Of a stretch of 22,986 nt of DNA, positions 7,504 to 14,703 are shown piece by piece. The position numbers were made by a program, and so were the translations under genes. The notes beneath the pieces were generated by a model, which did not search any database, was not told the origin of the DNA, and saw only the letters and a program-made list of their open reading frames with translations. Position 1 is the stretch's first letter, and each line of letters opens with the position of its first letter. The stretch is from Chloroflexota bacterium (GTDB taxonomy: Bacteria > Chloroflexota > Dehalococcoidia > Lucifugimonadales > Lucifugimonadaceae): positions 1 to 22,986 of the forward strand of contig JAURLM010000075.1 in assembly GCA_030831265.1 (NCBI GenBank), given 5' to 3'.

Positions 7504-7656
7504 CGTGTCAGTCAATTTTCACTGACCGGGCAAGTTTCCTGGCACACAAAGAAGTTTGTTGAGTGTTCGCGGAGCCGGTGAAACGGCTGAAGGGTCAATA
7601 GGGCGCGTCTGTGTCGGGACTACGGTGGGTATGAGGTGATGGGAGAGGGAAGAAAG

Positions 7657-7732
7657 TGGTACCCCTGGTGCGACTCGAACGCACGACACACGGTTTAGGA
7701 AACCGTTGCTCTATCCTCTGAGCTACAGGGGC
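7657..7732 (-). tRNA. tRNA-Arg(CCU)
   Basis: The minus strand folds into a full cloverleaf of 76 nt including an encoded CCA. The acceptor is GCCCCTG with CAGGGGT, whose first pair is a G-U wobble. The anticodon stem is ACGGT/ACCGT with loop TTCCTAA, giving anticodon CCU, which reads the AGG arginine codon. The T-arm is GTGCG-TTCGAGT-CGCAC. No intron is seen. Confidence 0.95.
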
Positions 7733-7883
7733 ACGTGTTCTCCACTGGGTGACCACTCGCGGAACTAGACCGTGGCCGCCAGCCTGTCTTACGAACTCGG
7801 CAGGATCACCGTGTTGCATGCCAGTTTATCCATCGGGACTGGCACCGCGACATATGCTATCTATTCGCACGATACCAGACCGG

Positions 7884-8201
7884 TTAGCCGTCTTCTATGC
7901 GCGTGACCGTCAGGACACCGTTTTCGTCGGTGTACCAGACCCGTACCGGTTCTTTTAGCGCCGCATGCTCCAGCAGGTGCGACGGTGTAAACCCTGTGAA
8001 CAGGCCGCCCTTAAACTCCCACGTCTTGCCAGAGTCATCGACCAGCGTCAGGGATTCGAACTCGCTGATGCTCCGAGGCACAACGTCAGTCACCTGCCCG
8101 GTCACGTTGGGTCGGTCATCTTCGAAGTTGCAGGCAACCAGCACGGTGAGTGTGAGTGCGAAGATGACCGTGGCCGCTATCCTGGGCAGTAATTTGAGCA
8201 A
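7884..8201 (-). CDS. small lipoprotein of unknown function
   Basis: From a TTG at 8201 the protein has 105 residues. It begins L-K-L-L-P-R, has a hydrophobic stretch, and then a lipobox L-V-A-C with the lipidated cysteine at residue 24. The mature part carries one small beta-rich domain (T-G-Q-V-T-D-V-V, then L-T-L-V-D-D-S-G-K-T-W-E-F, then V-R-V-W-Y), which looks like an OB-type or short sandwich fold on the cell surface or in the periplasm. The open frame extends to a GTG at 8369, but the additional 56 residues look non-coding and run into the promoter region of the divergent SDR gene, so a start beside the signal peptide is preferred. No Shine-Dalgarno supports it. I do not recognise the family. 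Confidence 0.55.
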   Translation of the reverse strand: MLKLLPRIAATVIFALTLTVLVACNFEDDRPNVTGQVTDVVPRSISEFESLTLVDDSGKTWEFKGGLFTGFTPSHLLEHAALKEPVRVWYTDENGVLTVTRIEDG

Positions 8202-8387
8202 GTGATGTGCTGACTGTTCGGTGCGTTGTGGTTGTATGCGTGTCCAGGTTCCAGTGTAGTCACGCCGGACGCAGTTTTCGACAGGTGGCTGGTTTGCAGT
8301 ACGATGCACTTCGCACCAAGACGCGCTGCAATCAGAGACATTCAGCCGGACCTGCTTCACTGACAACACCGGAAAATGGAAAAAACC

Positions 8388-9155
8388 ATGCCAGACCGCA
8401 ACAAGATTTCACTAAAGGGCAAGACCGCATTCATAACAGGTGCGTCGAAAGGCATGGGCGTGGAGATCGCCCGCAACCTCGCAGAAGCAGGTGCCGACCT
8501 TGCTCTGACAGCTCGCAATGCCGAGGAACTTTCTCAGACGGCTGCGATGGCGTCGAAATTTGGTGTGAGCGTGTGGAGCCGGACTGCTGAACTGGGTGAT
8601 GCTGAGTCTGTCCGGGAGCTTGGCAAGGACGCCCTGGCCGATCTTGGCGGTATCGACATACTCGTGAACAACGCAGGACTGGTGTTCCCGAAACCGGTGC
8701 TGGAGATTGGTGTCGAGGACTGGCATACGACCTATGACGTGGATGTGCTTGCACCGCTGTTGCTGGCACAGGCCTTCGCACCGGGCATGATTGCTCGGAA
8801 GCACGGTAAGATCATCAACATCACTTCCCGCGCGGGGCTTATTGGGCAGCCGGGTTTGGGTTCGTACAGTTCGGCAAAAGCGGCACTTCACCAGTTGTCG
8901 AAGACGATGGCCGTGGAGTTTGGGCCGCATAACATCCAGGTCAACTGCATCGCACCCACTGTCACGATGACTCCGATGGCTCAGAAGGTGTGGCAACCGG
9001 GGCCGCGCACGGACGCCAAGCTGGCCCGCATCCCGACGGGACGTTTCGCGGAGCCGCAGGAAGTGGCCGATGTTGTACTGTTCCTGTCATCGGATCTTTC
9101 CGACTTCGTGAGCGGGATGATCCTGCCAGTCGATGGCGGCGAGGGTGCGTGGTGA
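8388..9155 (+). CDS. short-chain dehydrogenase/reductase (classical SDR)
   Basis: A classical SDR of 255 residues, or 259 if the ATG at 8376 is used. The GGA at 8378-8380 is 7 nt before the ATG at 8388 and favours that start. Numbering from 8376, T-G-A-S-K-G-M-G (21-28) binds the cofactor, N-N-A-G is at 98-101, and S151, Y164 and K168 (Y-S-S-A-K) form the active site. The end V-S-G-M-I-L-P-V-D-G-G is typical of the FabG/gluconate 5-dehydrogenase group. It oxidises or reduces an unknown alcohol/ketone pair in the cytosol. The next gene, the broken monooxygenase, starts 54 nt downstream on the same strand and was probably co-transcribed. Confidence 0.9.
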   Translation: MPDRNKISLKGKTAFITGASKGMGVEIARNLAEAGADLALTARNAEELSQTAAMASKFGVSVWSRTAELGDAESVRELGKDALADLGGIDILVNNAGLVFPKPVLEIGVEDWHTTYDVDVLAPLLLAQAFAPGMIARKHGKIINITSRAGLIGQPGLGSYSSAKAALHQLSKTMAVEFGPHNIQVNCIAPTVTMTPMAQKVWQPGPRTDAKLARIPTGRFAEPQEVADVVLFLSSDLSDFVSGMILPVDGGEGAW

Positions 9156-9209
9156 GGTTTTCTGGTAGATTCCGGCAAGACTAGAGCAGGTTCACGGAAG
9201 GACTGGCCA

Positions 9210-10454
9210 TTGAGTAGCGATGTACTTGGTGCCGTGGTTGTCGGCGCCGGGCAGGCAGGGCTTGCGGCCAGCTATCACCTGAAGCGGCTTGGTGTTGAGC
9301 ATGTTCTGCTTGAGCGCGGTCGTGCCGGTGAGTCATGGCGTACGCAGCGGTGGGATTCGTTTGTACTCAACACACCGAACGAAATGAACGGCTTGCCGGG
9401 TGCGCCGTTCAACCCGAGTGCGCCGAATAGTTTTGAGCCGGTATCTGTACTGACGAACTATTTTTAGGAGTATGTAAGTTCATATGGCCTGCCTCTCCGG
9501 GACAAAACGGCTGTTATCGCAGCGCGACGGGCTGGCCATGGTGATCTGATTGAAGTTGATGTGCCGGGTGAAACACTTGTTGCAAGGAACCTGGTCGTTG
9601 CGTCTGGTGCGCAAAACTTCCCATTGCTTCCGCAGGCTGCGAAGGCATGCCCGGCTGGCGTCACAAGTATCCATTCCGCGGACTATCGGAACCCACGTGA
9701 ATTGCCAGCAGGACACGTGCTGGTTGTGGGTAGCGCACAGTCTGGATGCCAGATAGTCGAAGAACTGCTTGCGACTGACAGGACGGTTTACCTGTCTACC
9801 AGCAAGGTTGGCAGAGTGCGTCGTCGGATTCGCGGGCAAGACGTGTTGTACTGGTTGCGGCAGATCGGATTTATGTCCCAGGCTGTCGCTGACCTGCCTG
9901 ATCCGGCCATGCAGTTTGCCAGGCAACCCGTAGCGACCGGCACGGACGGTGGCCAGACGATCAGTCTGCAATCACTGTGGCGAGATGGCGCTGTATTGCT
10001 AGGGCGGTTCGAGTCGTTCGATGGGACTCGCGCGAAGTTGCGGGACAACCTGCAGGAGAACGTTCGCTTCGCTGATGGATTTTCGCAAAACATCCTGACA
10101 CAGATTGGAGCGGCCATTGAAAAACTGTCTCCGAACGCCCCACCGCTCGAATCAGACCCTGCGGATGACGTTGATCCCGATGTGCTCGCATTCAGCAGCC
10201 CGACGGAACTGGACATGCAAGAGGCAGGGATCACCTCGGTGATCTGGACAACTGGATTCGGTGGGAACTATGACTGGCTGCACGTGGAAGGCGCCATCGA
10301 CTCAAATGGAAAGCCGGTACACAAGGATGGAATTTCAGCCGCCAGCGGTGTTTATTTCCTTGGCAACCCATGGCTCAGGGTACGGGCATCTTCGCTCATA
10401 TATGGAGCCGACGCCGACGGTGCTGCTGTAGCGGAGCATATTGCCGGCAGGTGA
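9210..10454 (+). pseudogene. flavin-containing monooxygenase interrupted by in-frame TAG
   Basis: The frame from TTG 9210 (GGAAGGA at 9196-9202 in front) to the TGA at 10452-10454 encodes one FMO/CzcO-type NADPH- and FAD-dependent oxygenase of about 413 residues. The FAD motif V-V-G-A-G-Q-A-G-L-A comes early, E-S-W-R-T-Q-R-W-D-S-F near residue 50, and the second dinucleotide site V-V-G-S-A-Q-S-G-C-Q-I in the middle. Codon 86, at 9465-9467, is TAG. Translation on both sides is normal family sequence in the same frame (L-T-N-Y-F before, E-Y-V-S-S-Y-G-L-P-L after), so there is no frameshift, only a stop. TAG terminates several neighbouring genes and is not reassigned. A nonsense mutation or a base-call error is the simplest reading. 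The 85-residue piece alone lacks the NADPH site. Confidence 0.8.
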
Positions 10455-10675
10455 TAGTCTCACGATTTAATCGGCAATTATGGTCACAGTACACTGTCCA
10501 CTGATGCCGGGATCGTAGCAACGGGCTGTCCGAACCAGTGTTCATTTTGGGCGACGCAATCGGTAACCTGTTCGGGTGTTTTCTTTGTCGTTAGGATCAG
10601 CAAGAACCCGTAGCTGGCAGATAATCAATAGAGTAAAGAATTGATTGAACAGACCAGGCGCGTCGGAGTTTGTGG

Positions 10676-11629
10676 ATGAGTTTCACTGTCGCTGCCTTGT
10701 ATCACTTCACCCGCATCGAGAATCCTGAAGAGCGGAAAGAACCTTTGCTGGAGCTGTGCCGCTCCGAGGAGATTCGCGGCACGTTGATACTCGCCCGTGA
10801 AGGCATCAACGGGACCATTGCCGGGAGCGCTGAGGGCATAGACGCGGTCCTGATGCACCTGCAGAGTTGGCCCGGCGTCGGCGATATCGACGTCAAGTAT
10901 TCGTACACCGCACACCAGTCCTTCAACCGCATGAAGGTAAAGGTGCGAAGCGAAATCGTGACGATGGGCAAGCCGGATATCGACCCACTCAAGGACGCGG
11001 GGACATACATCGACCCGAAAGATTGGAACGACCTGATTTCGCGCGAAGATGTGCTGTTGGTGGATACTCGAAACCAGTTTGAGTTTGGCATTGGTCGTTT
11101 TCGCAACGCGGTCGACCCCGGTACTACAGCCTTTAACGAGTTTCCGGGCTGGGCAGATCAGCTTGCGACTGCACAGGAAAAGCCAAAATCAGTTGCCATG
11201 TACTGCACTGGCGGTATTCGCTGCGAAAAGGCGACCGCTTACATGCGCGAGATCGGGTTTACTGATGTGTTTCACCTCAAGGGCGGCATTCTCAAGTACC
11301 TGGAGGAAGTACCTGAAGAGGAGAGCCTTTGGGAGGGTGAGTGTTTCGTCTTCGACGAGCGTGTCGCTCTGAAGCACGGGCTGACTGAGGGTGAATACGC
11401 GCTGTGTTACGGCTGCCAGAACCCGGTTTCGCCGGATGATCGCAAGTCACCTCTTTTTGAAGAGGGTGTCAGCTGTGTGCGTTGCCATGATTCGCTGTCT
11501 GATTTCGACCGCGAAAGATACCGGGAGCGTCAACGGCAGATCACATTAGCGTTGACCCGAGGACAGCAGCACCTGAGAGATGATGCGACGGCTAAAGCGA
11601 AGGCACAAAAACGAAATCTGAATGCCTGA
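10676..11629 (+). CDS. trhO: tRNA uridine(34) hydroxylase, rhodanese family (TrhO/YceA)
   Basis: TrhO makes 5-hydroxyuridine at the wobble position of certain tRNAs, using oxygen; it acts in the cytosol. The 317-residue protein has the N-terminal ferredoxin-like domain (R-G-T-L-I-L-A-R-E-G-I-N-G-T-I-A-G at 34-50), the rhodanese domain with active-site loop Y-C177-T-G-G-I-R-C183-E-K, and a C-terminal cysteine-rich part (C-Y-G-C and C-V-R-C), which probably binds zinc. C177 has the same number as in E. coli YceA. A GTG at 10670 is possible, but GGAG ends 7 nt before the ATG at 10676. It converges with the aldolase gene, 35 nt apart, with no strong terminator between. Confidence 0.93.
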   Translation: MSFTVAALYHFTRIENPEERKEPLLELCRSEEIRGTLILAREGINGTIAGSAEGIDAVLMHLQSWPGVGDIDVKYSYTAHQSFNRMKVKVRSEIVTMGKPDIDPLKDAGTYIDPKDWNDLISREDVLLVDTRNQFEFGIGRFRNAVDPGTTAFNEFPGWADQLATAQEKPKSVAMYCTGGIRCEKATAYMREIGFTDVFHLKGGILKYLEEVPEEESLWEGECFVFDERVALKHGLTEGEYALCYGCQNPVSPDDRKSPLFEEGVSCVRCHDSLSDFDRERYRERQRQITLALTRGQQHLRDDATAKAKAQKRNLNA

Positions 11630-11664
11630 ACCGTCAGTGGCCTTTCTGCGACGTGTTGGAGCTT

Positions 11665-12417
11665 CTACTGGGCGTTCATTTGGGCGGAGAAAGACTTGAT
11701 GCCCTGGGTTATCCATTCCTCGGCCTTTGCCAGAAAGAATCGGGCGCCCAGGTCCCGGTACATGTCAACTGTTTCCGCTTGACCCGGCGCACCTGGGACG
11801 CGGCCGGCAGCGCTGATACGGCTGATCGTTTCAGAAATGACCGCCTGTACCTCTGGATGACTAACCTCTCCGACATGCCCCATGCTCTGCGCAAGGTCAT
11901 TGGGCGCGACGAAAAAGCAGTCGATGTGCTCGACGGAGAGGATCTCGTCGAGGTTACGCACTGCCTCTATGTCCTCGATGAGCACGATCACCAGTGTGTA
12001 GTCGTTGGCGATCTTCGGGTAGTCGTCGACGCCAAAACCCTGTCTCGATGCGTACATTCCGCGCTTACCGATGGGGCCGAACTTGGCCGACTGGACGATC
12101 GACTCAGCCTGCTCACGTGTGTTCACGTGCGGGGCGGCAATTCCCTGCGCCCCGCGGTCTAGAGTGCGGTAGATCAGGCCGTAATCGTGTCTGTTCACAC
12201 GGACCATGGACGTCTTGCCCCAGAGGTCGCACGCCCGTGACTGGTCGCCAATCTCCTCGAAATCGATAGCACCATGCTCACCCTCTATCCAGACGGCATC
12301 CGCTTCCGTCGGGCCGACCTGGTCGATCATGTCGCTGGTGACGAGCCCCTGGATGGCGAGGACGTTCTGTCCCGCGGCGAGCTTGGATTTGACTCGGTTC
12401 GGGCGGATGAGTGACAT
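11665..12417 (-). CDS. HpcH/HpaI-type class II aldolase
   Basis: A 250-residue TIM-barrel aldolase of the HpcH/HpaI (2-keto-3-deoxy acid aldolase) family, which splits hydroxy-keto acids into pyruvate and an aldehyde using a divalent metal. Alignment by eye to E. coli HpaI gives H48 (G-E-H-G), R73 (V-R-V), the metal ligands E148 (V-L-I-E-D) and D174 (A-P-N-D-L-A), and the G-A-Q-G-I-A-A-P-H-V-N-T signature at 89-100. A keto-deoxy acid from an enolase-type dehydratase would be a logical substrate, which links it in principle to the enolase paralogs about 7 kb away, although they are not in one operon. The ATG at 12417 has no obvious Shine-Dalgarno. Confidence 0.88.
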   Translation of the reverse strand: MSLIRPNRVKSKLAAGQNVLAIQGLVTSDMIDQVGPTEADAVWIEGEHGAIDFEEIGDQSRACDLWGKTSMVRVNRHDYGLIYRTLDRGAQGIAAPHVNTREQAESIVQSAKFGPIGKRGMYASRQGFGVDDYPKIANDYTLVIVLIEDIEAVRNLDEILSVEHIDCFFVAPNDLAQSMGHVGEVSHPEVQAVISETISRISAAGRVPGAPGQAETVDMYRDLGARFFLAKAEEWITQGIKSFSAQMNAQ

Positions 12418-12575
12418 GATTGCCAGTGCTGTGCCTGTCGCTGAAGGAGCGGATACGAAGCTGGGCGCATGTTACCCCGAACTTTGTGAGTGCGTATTGC
12501 AGATGACAGGTTGCATGCTCCACGATCAACAAGAAGCGTGCATCTACCGAACAGGCAGCACACAGAAGGCGTGAG

Positions 12576-12651
12576 TGGTGGAGCTGGGGGGATTCGAACC
12601 CCCTACCTCTTCGATGCGAACGAAGCGCTCTCCCAATTGAGCTACAGCCCC
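12576..12651 (-). tRNA. tRNA-Ala(CGC)
   Basis: The minus strand gives a complete 76-nt cloverleaf with encoded CCA. The acceptor GGGGCTG pairs with CAGCTCC and contains the G3-U70 wobble that is the identity mark of alanine tRNA. Anticodon stem CTTCG/CGAAG holds loop TTCGCAT, anticodon CGC, reading GCG. The T-arm is GGGGG-TTCGAAT-CCCCC. Confidence 0.96.
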
Positions 12652-12969
12652 GGTTGACGTCTTGCCGGTGTGAGCCGGTATGCGGTTATGGGCAGGTGCA
12701 GGAACAGCACCTGTAAACCGGGTTCCAGATTAGCAACAGCGTCACCTGCGTGCAAACGAGTTTTTCTTCCTTTGCCTGGCCTGGATGTTGTTGCCTGGAC
12801 TGGCCTTCTCTGTTGCTCATGTCGTGAGATGTCGTTCATCGACTGCAATTCCGATGCCTGTTTCCAAGATTGATAGGTTCACATTCACCGGTGCGCGGGC
12901 GTATCATCCGGCACCTCAGCCTATAGCTTTATAGAGCAGGCCTAACGCGGTTTAAGGAGAACAGAACCT
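12652..12969 (+). other. 318-nt divergent intergenic region
   Basis: Lies between tRNA-Ala (minus) and the Ldh-family gene (plus). No credible coding frame was found on either strand. The only clear signals are the plus-strand promoter at 12878-12907 and the AAGGAG at 12954-12959 in front of the GTG at 12970. A promoter for the tRNA must lie in the left part, but I cannot define it. Confidence 0.5.
12878..12907 (+). promoter_or_regulatory. sigma-70-type promoter of the Ldh-family gene
   Basis: TTCACA (5 of 6 matches to consensus), an 18-nt spacer and TATCAT (5 of 6). The start of transcription would fall near 12914, leaving a leader of about 56 nt with a clear AAGGAG. Confidence 0.6.
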
Positions 12970-14064
12970 GTGCTTGAGCATTTCAAGGTCCCCAGTGATA
13001 TTGCGGTCAAGGTGCCAGTCGACAAGCTGCGTGTGGCGACCGAAGCGGTATTTCGCAAGTGCGGAGTGCCGGACAAAGAGGCGAAACTCGGTGCAGATGT
13101 GCTGATGTTCGCTGACCAGCACGGCATTGACACCCACGGCGTGTCCAACATGCTCCGCAGCTACGTCAGTGGATACAACTCCGGTCTTTTGAACCCTGAT
13201 CCGGTATTTTCGATTGTCAAAGAGACTGCGAGCACGGCTCTTGTCGATGGTGGCGGCGGTCTTGGGCTGATGACTACGCCCAAGGCGATGGAGATTGCCA
13301 TTGAGAAGGCGAAGGAGTCCGGTTCTGGCATTGTGAGCATCCGCAATTCCGGCCACCTTGGTGCTGCCGGGTATCACGCCATGATGGCGGTTGAAAGCGA
13401 CATGATTGGCTGGTGCATGACCGCCGGTGGAAAGTCGATGATCCCGACGTTTGGCGCTGAGGCTCAGCTTGGTACGAACCCGATTGCGTTTGCTGCTCCT
13501 GCCGATAAGGAACCAGCGTTCATGTTTGATGCAGCGATGACCTCTATCGCAGGCAACAAGATTGGTCTTGCGAACCGCCTTGGCCGACCTCTTGGTGCTG
13601 GATGGGTTGCTAACGAGGACGGAACTCCAAACATGGAGGGTGGTGCTGCAAGCTCATTTGCTGCCAACTCTCTTCGTGCGCAGTTGCCGTTGGGCTCGAC
13701 GCGTGAACTTGGCTCTCACAAGGGTTACGGCCTTGGCGTGATGGTCGATATTCTCTGCGGTCAGCTTTCGTTCGCACCCGGATTCGCCACTCTGGACCTT
13801 AGCCGACGCGCTCACTTTGTCGCTGCATACAGTGTCGATGCTTTCGGCAGCGTTGCAGAGTTCAAGCGAAACATGGACGGCATGTTGAAGGGGCTGCGAG
13901 AGACGAAGCCGATGCCTGGTCACGACCGCGTTTACTATGCCGGTCTTCCGGAGTACGAGGAAGCTATCAAGCGCAACAAGTACGGTGTGCCGTTGCACCC
14001 GGAAGTTATTGACTGGTTCCGCAGCATTTCTGCCGAATTCGAGATTCCATTCGACCTGGTTTAG
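12970..14064 (+). CDS. Ldh-family malate/lactate/sulfolactate-type dehydrogenase
   Basis: A 364-residue member of the MDH2/Ldh_2 family, NAD(P)-dependent enzymes oxidising 2-hydroxy acids such as malate, ureidoglycolate, sulfolactate or 2,3-diketogulonate. They are unrelated to Rossmann-type malate dehydrogenases. The family signatures are present: D-Q-H-G-I-D-T-H-G-V around H56, N-S-G-H-L-G-A-A-G-Y-H at 126-136, and L-G-T-N-P-I-A-F-A-A-P at 167-177. Later H-K-G-Y-G-L marks the substrate/cofactor region. The substrate is not predictable. Start is GTG, with AAGGAG 10 nt before it, after a good promoter; the gene forms its own transcription unit closed by a strong hairpin. Confidence 0.88.
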   Translation: MLEHFKVPSDIAVKVPVDKLRVATEAVFRKCGVPDKEAKLGADVLMFADQHGIDTHGVSNMLRSYVSGYNSGLLNPDPVFSIVKETASTALVDGGGGLGLMTTPKAMEIAIEKAKESGSGIVSIRNSGHLGAAGYHAMMAVESDMIGWCMTAGGKSMIPTFGAEAQLGTNPIAFAAPADKEPAFMFDAAMTSIAGNKIGLANRLGRPLGAGWVANEDGTPNMEGGAASSFAANSLRAQLPLGSTRELGSHKGYGLGVMVDILCGQLSFAPGFATLDLSRRAHFVAAYSVDAFGSVAEFKRNMDGMLKGLRETKPMPGHDRVYYAGLPEYEEAIKRNKYGVPLHPEVIDWFRSISAEFEIPFDLV

Positions 14065-14112
14065 TTTTCCGGTATACGGATACAGCATTGGCTGGTCTGT
14101 AGTTTTGAAATG

Positions 14113-14149
14113 AAAGATGCCCGTCCGCTAATCACGGACGGGCATCTTT
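14113..14149. terminator. strong terminator, probably bidirectional
   Basis: A perfect 15-bp stem (14113-14127 with 14135-14149) with loop CTAATCA lies between the converging Ldh-family gene and the GMC operon. T-rich sequence follows on the plus strand and A-rich sequence precedes it, so it can stop transcription from both sides. Confidence 0.85.
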
Positions 14150-14184
14150 GTTCTTCCGATATTTGCCGCAGGCTGCCGCGGAGG

Positions 14185-14655
14185 CTAGTCCGGGGCTTGC
14201 CGCCAAAACGGCTCGCGTTTCCGTACGGTGTCCAGTATCGACTCATCGAACGGAGGAAGTGTGAATCCGAGGGGTTGGAGCGGCCCGCTGCGCCAGCCAA
14301 TGCGCCTGTGGACTTCCGGGCGGCTGTAGTAGGCGAGATAGACGACTTCTAACACGTTGGCGAACTCTTTCGCTATCGAACTTTCGATCTCTTTCAACGC
14401 CTCGTCTTGTTGTTCGCCTTCCAGGGCGAGGAATCCACCTTCCGCCTCGACTGACATGTCCATGCTCAATGCATCGAGAAACCGCACCAGCGAAACGCGG
14501 TATCGGTCGTGTTCTTCCGCCATGCGCTCTACCTCGTCCAACAGGCCCATTGAGCCTGCGCCGGGCAGGTCATCGACAGGTGGGACGAGACGATCCATAA
14601 CCACCTTCATATTGCGGCGGTCGGAGTTGGTCAACTGGCCTTCAGCAGTGGGCAT
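14185..14655 (-). CDS. gluconate 2-dehydrogenase subunit 3-like protein
   Basis: A 156-residue helical protein matching the small (gamma) subunit family that accompanies GMC flavoprotein dehydrogenases: an early M-K-V-V-M-D-R-L-V-P-P, a long charged helix region, then V-V-Y-L-A-Y-Y-S-R-P-E-V and a C-terminal L-G-F-x-L-P-P-F-D. It is last in the GMC operon, 48 nt after the preceding flavoprotein. In characterised complexes this subunit carries a Tat signal and helps export or anchor the flavoprotein; no signal peptide is visible here, so this complex may be cytoplasmic, and no cytochrome c subunit lies beside it. A GTG at 14676 is possible, but GAGGAG lies just before the ATG at 14655, which decides the start. 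Confidence 0.8.
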   Translation of the reverse strand: MPTAEGQLTNSDRRNMKVVMDRLVPPVDDLPGAGSMGLLDEVERMAEEHDRYRVSLVRFLDALSMDMSVEAEGGFLALEGEQQDEALKEIESSIAKEFANVLEVVYLAYYSRPEVHRRIGWRSGPLQPLGFTLPPFDESILDTVRKREPFWRQAPD

Positions 14656-14703
14656 TTTCTTCTCCTCACATGACACCGGAGCCTTAGCCGGTGATGAACT
14701 TGT

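Noticed and set aside
7595..7819. Minus-strand frame of 74 codons across the tRNA-Arg
   Set aside because: It reads straight through a perfect tRNA cloverleaf with encoded CCA; its translation is the familiar spurious peptide of tRNA genes.
9210..10454. TAG in the monooxygenase as pyrrolysine or reassigned codon
   Set aside because: TAG ends at least six other genes in the window, the site is not catalytic, and no structure was seen beside it. A nonsense mutation or error is simpler.
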